Source of the DNA: Bacillus amyloliquefaciens DSM 7 = ATCC 23350
GTDB lineage: Bacteria; Bacillota; Bacilli; Bacillales; Bacillaceae
Direction of reading: 5' to 3'
NCBI RefSeq assembly: GCF_000196735.1
Contig: NC_014551.1
Location: forward strand, 301,501-365,500
Length of the DNA: 64,000 nucleotides
This document shows, piece after piece, positions 57,053 through 64,000 of the stretch; position 1 is the stretch's first letter; every line of letters starts with the position of its first letter. The position numbers were made by a program, and so were the translations under genes. The notes below the pieces were generated by a model that saw nothing but the letters and a program-made list of their open reading frames with translations, was not told where the DNA came from and did not search any database.

Positions 57053-57784
57053 ATGGTCCAGCTCTTTAAATCGTTCGATACGACAGAAAAAACGCAGCTC
57101 ATCTGTTTTCCGTTCGCAGGAGGCTATTCCGCATCATTCCGCCCGCTCCACACCTATCTTCAGGGTGAGTGTGAGATGCTTGCCGCGGAACCGCCGGGAC
57201 ACGGAACAAATCAAATGTCCGCCGTTGAAGATTTTGAGCAGCTCGTCAGCTTGTACAAGCAGGAGTTGAATCTCAGTCCTGACCGCCCGTTTGTGCTGTT
57301 CGGCCACAGTATGGGGGGCATGGTCGCTTTCAGGCTGGCGCAAAAGCTGGAGCGGGAAGGCATTTACCCGCAGGCCGTGATCATCTCAGCCATCCAGCCG
57401 CCGCATGCGGAAAGGAAAAAAGTTTCTCATCTTGATGATGAAAAATTTCTCGCCCATATTATCGAGCTTGGCGGAATGCCGCAGGAGTTAGTGGAAAATA
57501 AGGAGGTCATGTCATTTTTCCTGCCTTCTTTCAGATCCGACTACCGCGCGCTTGAAAGCTTCCGCCCGTCTGATTCTCACATCATTCAATCACCCGTCCA
57601 TATTTTTAATGGGCGGAAGGATCATAAATGTATCAGAGATGCGGACGGATGGAAAAAATGGGCCGCAAATCCCATATTCCATGAGTTTTCGGACGGCCAC
57701 ATGTTCATTTTAAGTGAAACTGAAAAAGTGGCGGAACGAATTTATGAGATTATTAACAGGAGCACTGCAGGCCAATTGTTATAA
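57053..57784 (+). CDS. srfAD: Type-II thioesterase SrfAD
   Basis: SrfAD is a stand-alone editing thioesterase that removes wrongly loaded acyl groups from the carrier domains of the Srf enzymes. The 243-residue protein has the alpha/beta-hydrolase site: nucleophile Ser86 in FGHSMGG, Asp in NGRKDHK near 190 and His in SDGHMFI near 217. The N-terminus has the [11 protein letters not shown] oxyanion block. ATG 57053 follows AAAAGGAGGAAG and is 18 bp after srfAC, so it ends the operon; a terminator follows. Confidence 0.96.
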   Translation: MVQLFKSFDTTEKTQLICFPFAGGYSASFRPLHTYLQGECEMLAAEPPGHGTNQMSAVEDFEQLVSLYKQELNLSPDRPFVLFGHSMGGMVAFRLAQKLEREGIYPQAVIISAIQPPHAERKKVSHLDDEKFLAHIIELGGMPQELVENKEVMSFFLPSFRSDYRALESFRPSDSHIIQSPVHIFNGRKDHKCIRDADGWKKWAANPIFHEFSDGHMFILSETEKVAERIYEIINRSTAGQLL

Positions 57785-57790
57785 AATGTG

Positions 57791-57817
57791 ACAGACAGCA
57801 TCCGCTGTCTGTTTTTT
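57791..57817 (+). terminator. Terminator of the srfA operon
   Basis: ACAGACAGC-ATCC-GCTGTCTGT is followed by TTTTT, just after the srfAD stop. Confidence 0.9.
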
Positions 57818-57905
57818 GTAACAAAATCGGCCTTGGAGTTTTCTCATTTATCAAAAATTTTATGTTATGATTTAATGGAATATCACTTTGAAGGGATTGT
57901 CGTAC

Positions 57906-59216
57906 ATGAATGATGCAGCTAAAGAGCTGAACAGAACATTATCTGATGAAAACCCGCACGTGCTTCATATGCTTTCTGATTTGGGCAAAGATTTGTTTTA
58001 TCCGAAAGGGGTGCTGACGCAATCGGCGGAAGCGAAAGCCAAGGCCGGAAAGTATAATGCCACAATCGGAATCGCCACCTCACAAGGAGAGTCCATGCAC
58101 TTTTCCCATATACAAGAGACATTGTCCGCCTATAACCCCGATGATATCTACGATTATGCTCCGCCGCAGGGAAAAGAGCCGCTCAGACAGGAATGGCTGA
58201 AAAAAATGCGTCTCGAAAATCCTTCATTAGCCGGCAAAGACATCAGCACGCCGATCGTGACAAACGCTTTGACACACGGGCTGAGCATTGCCACCGACTT
58301 GTTCGTCAATGAAGGGGATACGCTGCTTCTGCCTGATAAATATTGGGGAAATTACAACTTCATTTTCGGTGTCCGGCGCAAGGCATCTATTGAGACGTAC
58401 CCGCTTTTTCAGCAGGATGGGCGTTTTAATGCGGCTGGTCTGTCCGAGCTGCTGAAAAAGCAGGAAGAGAAGGCGATTGTCGTGCTGAATTTCCCGAATA
58501 ATCCGACAGGCTATACGCCGGGGGAAGAGGAAGCGTTAGAAATCGTCAGCGTGATTCTGGAGGCAGCGGAGGCCGGCAAAGAGATTGTCGTACTCGTAGA
58601 CGATGCGTATTACAATTTGTTTTACGATGAAACGGCCATTCAGGAATCCATCTTCAGCAAACTCGCCCAAGTGCATGACAGGGTGCTTTGCGTGAAAATA
58701 GACGGAGCCACAAAGGAAAATTACGCGTGGGGCTTCCGCGTCGGTTTTATTACGTACAGCACAAAAAGCGAAAAAGCGCTGCGCGTGCTCGAGGAAAAAA
58801 CAAAAGGAATTATCAGAGGAACGATTTCAAGCGCTCCGCATCCGTCCCAAACATTCATGCTGCGGGCGATGCAGTCACCGGAATATGAGAAAGAAAAATC
58901 ACTGAAATACAACATCATGAAAAAACGGGCTGACAAAGTGAAAGCCGTTCTTGCAGAAAACAAGCACTATGAAGACGTATGGACGCCTTATCCGTTTAAC
59001 TCAGGCTATTTCATGTGTGTCCGGCTGAAAGACATAAACGCCGGCGAATTGAGAGTGTCATTGCTTGAAAAGAGAGGAATCGGGACGATATCCATTAATG
59101 AAACGGATTTGCGAATCGCGTTTTCATGCGTTGAAGAAGAACACATCGCGGATTTGTTTGAAGAAATTTATCAAGAAGCAAAGCAGCTTCAGAAACAGGC
59201 GGAACTATCCGGCTGA
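57906..59216 (+). CDS. PLP-dependent class I/II aminotransferase
   Basis: The 436-residue protein has fold-type-I aminotransferase signatures: VVLNFPNNPTGYTPG near residue 200, VDDAYYNLFYDE near 235 (the D and Y that hold the PLP ring), the PLP lysine in KIDGATKENYAWG near 270 and the R in GFRVGF just after. The substrate Arg lies near the end in NETDLRIAFS. ATG 57906, after GAAGGGA, was chosen over an in-frame TTG at 57888. It has its own promoter region behind the srfA terminator and is convergent with sfp. I recall such a gene (aat) beside srfA in B. velezensis and ycxC/ycxD here in B. subtilis. The donor and acceptor are unknown. Confidence 0.88.
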   Translation: MNDAAKELNRTLSDENPHVLHMLSDLGKDLFYPKGVLTQSAEAKAKAGKYNATIGIATSQGESMHFSHIQETLSAYNPDDIYDYAPPQGKEPLRQEWLKKMRLENPSLAGKDISTPIVTNALTHGLSIATDLFVNEGDTLLLPDKYWGNYNFIFGVRRKASIETYPLFQQDGRFNAAGLSELLKKQEEKAIVVLNFPNNPTGYTPGEEEALEIVSVILEAAEAGKEIVVLVDDAYYNLFYDETAIQESIFSKLAQVHDRVLCVKIDGATKENYAWGFRVGFITYSTKSEKALRVLEEKTKGIIRGTISSAPHPSQTFMLRAMQSPEYEKEKSLKYNIMKKRADKVKAVLAENKHYEDVWTPYPFNSGYFMCVRLKDINAGELRVSLLEKRGIGTISINETDLRIAFSCVEEEHIADLFEEIYQEAKQLQKQAELSG

Positions 59217-59217
59217 C

Positions 59218-59245
59218 AAAAAAGGAGGGGGACACCCTCCTTTTT
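59218..59245. terminator. Bidirectional terminator between the aminotransferase gene and sfp
   Basis: AAAAAGGAGGG-GGACA-CCCTCCTTTTT is symmetric and serves both strands. Confidence 0.9.
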
Positions 59246-59251
59246 CTATGC

Positions 59252-59926
59252 TTACAGCAGCTCTTCATACGTTTTCATCTCAATCCCGTCACAAAAATCG
59301 GGATGAGCCGCACAAACCGCCAGCTTATATTCTTCGTCCGCATCATATGTGCGGATGAAACAAGGTTCATGTCCGTCCGGGAGTTCAATGGACACGCGGC
59401 CGTCCTCTTCAAGGCGGACGCTGAATGAATCAAGCGGCAGGGAAAGCCCTTTTCCGGCCTGTTTGATAAAGCTTTCTTTCATTGACCACAGGTGATAAAA
59501 ATAATCGGTCTGCCGATCGGGATCTTTCGCTTGCAGATCACTGTACTCTGAAGGCGAGAAAAAACGTTTCGCTATATCAATCGTGCCGGGCTTCATTTTT
59601 TCAATATCGATACCGATCGGTTTTGAATCAACGGCACAGACGATCCAGCGCCCGGAATGGGAAATATTAAAGTGCAAGTCCGGAAGCGCGGGGATATACG
59701 GCTTTCCGTACTCCTGGACGCTGAATACAATCGCAGCCGGATTAAGTCCGTAAGCCCTCCCCGCAATGGTGCGGATGAGCATGTCGCCCAGCAAGGTGCG
59801 GTGAGCATCCTCTTTATGATAAAAGCGCCGGCATTTTTCCCGCTTTTCAGCGGACACAGCCGCCATCATCCGATCCTCTTCCTTTGGAGAAAGCGGGCGG
59901 TCCATATATACTCCGTAAATCTTCAT
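59252..59926 (-). CDS. sfp: 4'-phosphopantetheinyl transferase Sfp
   Basis: Sfp moves phosphopantetheine from coenzyme A to the carrier-domain serines of the Srf enzymes and other synthetases. The product is 224 residues, full length, with CRRFYHKEDAHRTLLGD near residue 38, HFNISHSGRW near 90, the Mg-binding GIDIEKMKPG near 106 and FYHLWSMKESFIKQAGKGLSLPL near 145-165, which holds the W-x-x-K-E-S-x-x-K motif. ATG 59926 follows CGGAGGATCTGG. Unlike the frameshifted allele of strain 168, it looks functional, so surfactin production is expected. Confidence 0.96.
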   Translation of the reverse strand: MKIYGVYMDRPLSPKEEDRMMAAVSAEKREKCRRFYHKEDAHRTLLGDMLIRTIAGRAYGLNPAAIVFSVQEYGKPYIPALPDLHFNISHSGRWIVCAVDSKPIGIDIEKMKPGTIDIAKRFFSPSEYSDLQAKDPDRQTDYFYHLWSMKESFIKQAGKGLSLPLDSFSVRLEEDGRVSIELPDGHEPCFIRTYDADEEYKLAVCAAHPDFCDGIEMKTYEELL

Positions 59927-59995
59927 GTCCAGATCCTCCGTCTGCAAATATTGTCAAAACCATCCTATCATATCAGACGCAAGCTGTCCGGCAAT

Positions 59996-60024
59996 AAAAA
60001 AAACAAAACCGATTCGGCTTTGTT
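59996..60024 (-). terminator. Terminator after yczE
   Basis: On the minus strand ACAAAGCCG-AAT-CGGTTTTGT is followed by a run of T. Confidence 0.75.
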
Positions 60025-60025
60025 C

Positions 60026-60673
60026 TTAATGAACGGACGCTGCCCGCCCGTAGATCGCATATGTTAACAGTTTAGAGGATTGTGGCAAAGAAAAACGCAG
60101 AATCAGCCCGGTCAAAACAGCCGTAATAATGGTTCCGGCTCCGATCGGTCCGCCCATCGTCCAGGCTGCGGCAAGAATCGTCAGTTCAATGCCGTTCCGC
60201 ACCCATTGCACGTTCCAGCCCGTTTTTTCAGAAATCAGCAGCATCAGAGAGTCCCGGGGGCCCGCGCCGAGCCCGGCCGATACGTAAATACCGACGCCGC
60301 AGCCGATCAGCAGCAATCCGAAAGAAAAAAACACGGCCGCTAAGGAAAAAGCGTGCGCTTCAGGAAGCAGAAATGAAAAAAAATCAATAAACATTCCCAT
60401 CATCAGCATATTCAAGATGGCGCCGATTTTCGGGAGCGTTCTCGTGAACAGGCAGGTTAAAGCGACGATCACCGCGCCGACCACGATGGACCATTGCCCG
60501 ACGGAAAGACCGAAATGCTGAAAAAGCCCATAATGAAAGGCATCCCAAGGGCTGATGCCGAGAGCTTTTCCTTTAATGGTTAAAGATACCCCGAAAGACA
60601 AAATCAACAGACCGGCAAAATAAAACGTCCAGCGCATCACGAATTCCCGCTTCAAAGAGGTCCCTTCTTTCAT
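60026..60673 (-). CDS. yczE: Integral membrane protein YczE
   Basis: The 215-residue protein has about five or six hydrophobic segments. It starts with RWTFYFAGLLILSFGVSLTIKG and has the family block ALGISPWDAFHYGLFQHFG, then GVGIYVSAGLGAGPRDSLMLLIS with the conserved GAGPRD. This is the YczE/YitT-like COG2364 group. It sits next to sfp, as in all surfactin-type Bacillus maps I know, and yczE has been reported necessary for bacillomycin D production in B. velezensis FZB42, by an unknown mechanism. ATG 60673 is the first start, with GAAGGGA-like sequence in front being weak; ATG 60634 is an alternative. Confidence 0.87.
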   Translation of the reverse strand: MKEGTSLKREFVMRWTFYFAGLLILSFGVSLTIKGKALGISPWDAFHYGLFQHFGLSVGQWSIVVGAVIVALTCLFTRTLPKIGAILNMLMMGMFIDFFSFLLPEAHAFSLAAVFFSFGLLLIGCGVGIYVSAGLGAGPRDSLMLLISEKTGWNVQWVRNGIELTILAAAWTMGGPIGAGTIITAVLTGLILRFSLPQSSKLLTYAIYGRAASVH

Positions 60674-60708
60674 AAAATCTCATTAATTGTCATTGTAGCA
60701 TAACTGCC

Positions 60709-60746
60709 AAAAAAAAGAAGAGCGAAATCAGTGTTTCGCTTCTTCT
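60709..60746 (-). terminator. Terminator of tcyABC
   Basis: On the minus strand GAAGAAGCGAAA and TTTCGCTCTTC pair around a short loop and run into eight T. Confidence 0.85.
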
Positions 60747-60753
60747 TCGGCTC

Positions 60754-61497
60754 CTACAAAGGATTCAGTATACGATTCAAAAACCGCTGCGTGCGTTCTT
60801 CTTTCGGCGCGGAAAAAATTTGGGCCGGCGGTCCTTGTTCCACAATGACGCCGCCGTCAATGAAGATGACTTCATCGGCCACTTCCTGCGCGAATTTGAT
60901 TTCATGCGTGACGACAACCATCGTCCAGCCTTCATTCGCCAAATCCTTAATAACTTTGAGCACCTCGCCGACCAGCTCCGGGTCAAGCGCTGACGTCGGT
61001 TCGTCAAACAGCATCAGCTCAGGCTGAATCGCAAGCGCGCGGGCGATGCCGACACGCTGCTGCTGACCGCCGGAAAGCTGGAACGGATATAAATTCATTT
61101 TGTCTTTCAGTCCGACTTTTTCAAGAAGCTCAATCGCTTCTTTTCTGACTTGCTCTTTGTCGCGCTTTTGCACTTGAATGGGTCCTTCCATGACGTTCTC
61201 AAGTGCCGTGCGGTGAGGAAACAGATGATACGCCTGAAAGACCATGCCTGATTTGCGGCGGAGGCGAAGGATATCAGCCTGCTTCACTTTTTTGGAGAAA
61301 TCTATTGAAAAATCGGAGAATGCCAGCTCGCCGTGATTGGGAATCTCAAGCGCGTTCAGACAGCGCAGAAGCGTCGTTTTTCCTGAACCGGACGGTCCCA
61401 GAATGGCGATGACTTTCCCTTTTTCTATCTCCATATCTATCTTTTTTAAAATTTCATTCTGGCCGAATGATTTATTTAATCCTTTAACAGAAAGCAT
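60754..61497 (-). CDS. tcyC: L-cystine ABC transporter, ATP-binding protein
   Basis: TcyC is the ATPase of the TcyABC cystine importer. The 247-residue protein shows Walker [10 protein letters not shown] near residue 33, the Q-loop FQAYHLFPH near 90, the signature LSGGQQQR near 142, Walker [15 protein letters not shown] near 162 and the switch His in [10 protein letters not shown]. It belongs to the polar amino-acid subfamily. It starts 12 bp after the tcyB stop and is the last gene of the operon. Cystine import in B. subtilis responds to sulfur supply; I see no riboswitch here. Confidence 0.94.
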   Translation of the reverse strand: MLSVKGLNKSFGQNEILKKIDMEIEKGKVIAILGPSGSGKTTLLRCLNALEIPNHGELAFSDFSIDFSKKVKQADILRLRRKSGMVFQAYHLFPHRTALENVMEGPIQVQKRDKEQVRKEAIELLEKVGLKDKMNLYPFQLSGGQQQRVGIARALAIQPELMLFDEPTSALDPELVGEVLKVIKDLANEGWTMVVVTHEIKFAQEVADEVIFIDGGVIVEQGPPAQIFSAPKEERTQRFLNRILNPL

Positions 61498-61509
61498 ATC
61501 GAAACCTCC

Positions 61510-62214
61510 TTATTTGGCCACATAACGGTCGAGACGCCGTTCGATCACAAGCTGTACGATTGACAGCAAGAAGCAGATGATCCAATAAATAAAGGCGGCT
61601 TCAATATAGATGACCAAGATCTGATCAAGGTTTTGCGCGCCGATTTCCTGGGCTTTCCTGAACAGCTCCGCGACGAGAATCTGTGACGCGAGAGATGTAT
61701 CCTTGATCAGGCTGATAAATGTATTTGATAATGGCGGAATGGACACGCGAAACGCCTGCGGCAGGATCACGCGGAACAATGTCTTGCGATAGGTCATGCC
61801 GATCGTATAACCGGCTTCCCATTGCCCTTTCGGCACGGATGAAATAGATGCCCGAATGATTTCAGAAGCATAGGCGCCTACGTTTAGTGAAAATGCGATG
61901 ACAGCGCTTGGGAAAGGGTCCAGTGTAATATTAAAGGTCGGGAACAGATAAAAAATGATGAACAATTGAACGAGAAGAGGAGTGCCGCGCACCGCTGATA
62001 CATATACGCTGAACACCCATCTCAATGGTTTCATATTTGACATTCTGGCGAGCGCCGTAATCAGCGCGATGATCATTCCGAAAATAAAGGAAAGAATGGT
62101 AAGGGGAATCGAGTAATAGATTCCCCCGGAAAGAATCGGCCAGAATGACTGCTGCACCAGATCCCATGGAATGGCTGCCGCAATCACGGGCTCAGGCATG
62201 TTACTTAGAAACAT
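61510..62214 (-). CDS. tcyB: L-cystine ABC transporter, permease
   Basis: TcyB is the membrane subunit, 234 residues with about five segments and the HisM-type start FWPILSGGIYYSIPLTILSFI. The ATPase-coupling EAA-like loop is in QWEAGYTIGMTYRKTLFRVILPQAFRVSIPPL near residues 130-160 (shown as two blocks in the protein). VYVSAVRGTPLLVQLFI carries the family motif RGTPLLVQ. Its start overlaps the tcyA stop by 14 bp. Confidence 0.94.
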   Translation of the reverse strand: MFLSNMPEPVIAAAIPWDLVQQSFWPILSGGIYYSIPLTILSFIFGMIIALITALARMSNMKPLRWVFSVYVSAVRGTPLLVQLFIIFYLFPTFNITLDPFPSAVIAFSLNVGAYASEIIRASISSVPKGQWEAGYTIGMTYRKTLFRVILPQAFRVSIPPLSNTFISLIKDTSLASQILVAELFRKAQEIGAQNLDQILVIYIEAAFIYWIICFLLSIVQLVIERRLDRYVAK

Positions 62215-62998
62215 CTTCGCCGAACCATTTTTTAGCTATTTTAGAAAGAGTCCCGTCCTCTTTCATTTCTTTTAACGCTTTGTTGACGTGAGTCACAAGT
62301 TCGCCGCTTCCTTTTCGGAATGCGAAATAAGTTTGTTGCGGCTGGCCTGCTTCAAACGCGATTTTCACGTTCTTATTACCGGACGTTTTTAAGTAGTTCA
62401 GTACGGCAAGCTTATCGTTGTAAGTCAGATCAGCCCGGCCCTGCTGAATGAGCTGAAGGGATTGAGCCATGCCTTCAACGCCTTCAATTTTCGCGCCGGC
62501 TTCTTTAGCTAATTTATTGTAATTGCTTGTTAATGATTGAGCCGCTGTCTTTCCTTTGACATCAGCTTCTTTCGCAATCGTGCTGTCTTTTTTCGTCACG
62601 ACGACGGCATTTGACGTTGTGTATTTATCAGAAAAATCATATTGGTTCTCACGGCCTGTTTTGCCGACTTGGTTAGCGACGACGTCAAACCGTTTAGCAT
62701 TTAATCCGGCAAACATGCTGTCCCATTGCGTTTCTTTGAAGTCAGCTTTCAGACCGAGGCGTTTCGCGACTTCTTGAATAACCTCAACATCATAACCGGT
62801 CAGTTTGTCAGTCTTTTTATCATGGAAGGTAAATGGTTCATACGTTCCTTCTGTACCGACGGTCAGTACGCCTTTTTTCTTGACAGAAGCCCAAAGATCG
62901 CCGTCTTTTGACTTAGATCCGCTGTCCTGTGAGTTTCCGCAGGCTGCAAGCACCGCGATGCTGACCATCATGAATAAAGCCAATAATGCTTTTTTAAT
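62201..62998 (-). CDS. tcyA: L-cystine ABC transporter, substrate-binding lipoprotein, with apparent AUU start
   Basis: TcyA binds cystine outside the membrane. The mature part has the family-3 binding-protein pattern: KKGVLTVGTEGTYEPFTFHD near residue 37, LTGYDVEVIQEVAKRLG, WDSMFAGLNAKRFDVVANQVG and SLQLIQQGRADLTYND. The lipobox is LAAC. The expected signal peptide (KKALLALFMMVSIAV) is present, but the codon in the start position (62998-62996) is ATT, 10 bp after GTGGGG. The first legal start in frame is TTG 62983, which would lose both lysines of the signal peptide. From ATT the protein has 265 residues, near the family length. It is the first gene of tcyABC. Confidence 0.9.
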   Translation of the reverse strand: MKKALLALFMMVSIAVLAACGNSQDSGSKSKDGDLWASVKKKGVLTVGTEGTYEPFTFHDKKTDKLTGYDVEVIQEVAKRLGLKADFKETQWDSMFAGLNAKRFDVVANQVGKTGRENQYDFSDKYTTSNAVVVTKKDSTIAKEADVKGKTAAQSLTSNYNKLAKEAGAKIEGVEGMAQSLQLIQQGRADLTYNDKLAVLNYLKTSGNKNVKIAFEAGQPQQTYFAFRKGSGELVTHVNKALKEMKEDGTLSKIAKKWFGEDVSK

Positions 62999-63130
62999 TT
63001 TCTTTATTCCCCACTTTTCTGATTAGTTTTATTGAGAAAAAATAGCTCCCAATTGTAAAGGATAACTTTTTTTTAGTATGAGTCAAGTAATTGGTTTTCA
63101 TGAGCGTGAAATCTCCGTGTTTCCGGGGGG

Positions 63131-64000
63131 TCAAAATAATTGCAAAAACTGTCTGACCGGCTTCGGCAGGTAGCTGTCTTTTCTCCAGATGACGGCCGGT
63201 GTCATGACAAACGGATTGTCCTCGATGGCGACCGTTTTGACATGCGATCGCATATGGACGGGAATCATCGTCAAAGGCAGAATCGTGGCTCCGAACCCAG
63301 ATGAGACGAGGCTCAAAAGCGTCGCGGAGTCATGGCATTCACAGACAACCTGGAGGTCGAGACCGTACTGTTCACAAACATGGAGGACTTGGTCATACAC
63401 ACCCCTTCCATTGACGGTGCGCAAAAGGATCAGAGGCAAAGAAGCGATGTCCTTCAGCTTAATCGTTTCTCCGCACAGGCGTTTTGTATGCTCAGACAGC
63501 ACCAATACACACGGAATGTCTTCAAGCTCCTTCGATTCAATGCTGTCGCTTTTAATCAAGGTGGTGGTGACGGCGGCGTCAATCTGTCGGGATTCCAGGA
63601 GCTCCAGCAGTGAGACGGGTTCGTCTTCCCAAATGTTAAAGGTGAGATGAGGATACTGCTCTTTCATCTGCGACACTTTCTCAAGCATAAGTGCGGCGCA
63701 GTAAATGGTTGACCCCACGGCAAGGGGGCCGGCTGCTTCTTCCTTCAGCTCTTGTACCTCGATAATGGCGTCCTCAAACTTATGAAGAATCTCTTTCGCT
63801 CTTTTCAAAAATACGTTTCCTTCATATGTAAGGGTCATTTGTTTCTTTTTATTGCGGTCAAACAGAATGACGCCCAATTCTTCTTCGAGCTGTTTCAGCT
63901 GTCTGCTTAACGGCGGCTGAGCCATATGAAGCTTTTTGGCGGCCGTCGTAATTTTCTGCTCTTGGGCAATGGTGACGAAATAACGCAATTGCCGGATATC
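63131..64000 (-). CDS. bsdA: LysR-family regulator BsdA (YclA), start codon just outside the window
   Basis: The 289 visible codons lack only the initiator: the last bases of the window give D-I-R-Q-L, which in B. subtilis BsdA follows Met. The LysR helix-turn-helix is KITTAAKKLHMAQPPLSRQLKQLEEELG at residues about 17-44 (two blocks), followed by the linker helix and a LysR substrate domain (GPLAVGSTIYCAALM, ICDSATLLSLVSSGFGATILPLT-like segment). BsdA activates the divergent bsdBCD phenolic-acid decarboxylase genes in response to aromatic acids; those genes are outside the window. Synteny after tcyA supports the name. Confidence 0.9.
   Translation of the reverse strand, partial: DIRQLRYFVTIAQEQKITTAAKKLHMAQPPLSRQLKQLEEELGVILFDRNKKKQMTLTYEGNVFLKRAKEILHKFEDAIIEVQELKEEAAGPLAVGSTIYCAALMLEKVSQMKEQYPHLTFNIWEDEPVSLLELLESRQIDAAVTTTLIKSDSIESKELEDIPCVLVLSEHTKRLCGETIKLKDIASLPLILLRTVNGRGVYDQVLHVCEQYGLDLQVVCECHDSATLLSLVSSGFGATILPLTMIPVHMRSHVKTVAIEDNPFVMTPAVIWRKDSYLPKPVRQFLQLF

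Noticed and set aside
60709-63130. S-box or other sulfur riboswitch for tcyABC
   Set aside because: The gap upstream of tcyA (62999-63130) is too short and shows no riboswitch-like helices.

Overview
The window is chromosomal DNA of a Bacillus of the subtilis group, most probably B. velezensis/B. amyloliquefaciens. This rests on gene order. The backbone follows the B. subtilis 168 order mdr-ycgEFGHI-nadE-aroK-cah-ycgL-putBCPR-ycgT-nasFED-yciC-yckCDE-comJ-nucA-hxlBA-hxlR-srfA-sfp-yczE-tcyCBA-bsdA. Genes I remember from the 168 map are missing (tmrB, ycgJ, ycgK, ycgQ, ycgR, nasB, nasC, yciA, yciB, tlpC, ycxC, ycxD), and a few others stand in their place. sfp reads through at full length, so the strain should be able to make surfactin. 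The species call is inference from synteny and remembered protein sequences; no database was searched.

Layout. 1-3.4 kb: 5' part of the efflux gene mdr, its divergent MarR regulator ycgE with a perfect operator palindrome, an AT-rich insert carrying a frameshifted HNH/AP2-like gene, ycgF broken by an in-frame stop, and ycgG. 3.4-11.4 kb: ycgH permease, ycgI, nadE, a divergent pair of sugar isomerase and MFS transporter (the transporter frameshifted in a T run), aroK, cah and ycgL. 11.4-17 kb: the proline catabolic cluster putB-putC-putP with its activator putR and an exact PutR box. 17-23 kb: Fur-controlled ycgT, then a reduced nas locus in which nitrite reductase and siroheme synthesis (nasDEF) remain while nitrate reductase (nasBC) and most of the nitrate transporter nasA are gone. 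23-31 kb: Zur-controlled yciC, a zinc alcohol dehydrogenase, yckC, yckD, the GH1 glucosidase yckE, the competence nuclease pair nucA/comJ, and the formaldehyde-fixing hxlAB genes with their activator hxlR.

31.2-57.8 kb is the complete surfactin operon srfAA-AB-AC-AD. A leader with two ComA boxes precedes it and the competence gene comS is nested in srfAB. Reading adenylation-pocket residues by eye gives Glu-Leu-Leu (SrfAA), Val-Asp-Leu (SrfAB) and a Leu/Ile-type pocket (SrfAC). SrfAA and SrfAB end in epimerisation domains and SrfAC ends in a thioesterase, which matches the surfactin heptapeptide. The third modules of SrfAA and SrfAB share a 1.9 kb stretch that is about 99% identical, with about 1 kb apparently identical base for base, a clear mark of recent gene conversion.

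57.9-64 kb: a PLP aminotransferase facing sfp (the 4'-phosphopantetheinyl transferase that activates the Srf carrier domains), yczE, the cystine ABC transporter tcyABC, and the LysR regulator bsdA, cut by the window edge one codon after its start. Several genes have broken frames (HNH-like gene, ycgF, MFS transporter) or non-canonical start codons (putP, tcyA). These may be real decay or sequencing error and are reported separately.
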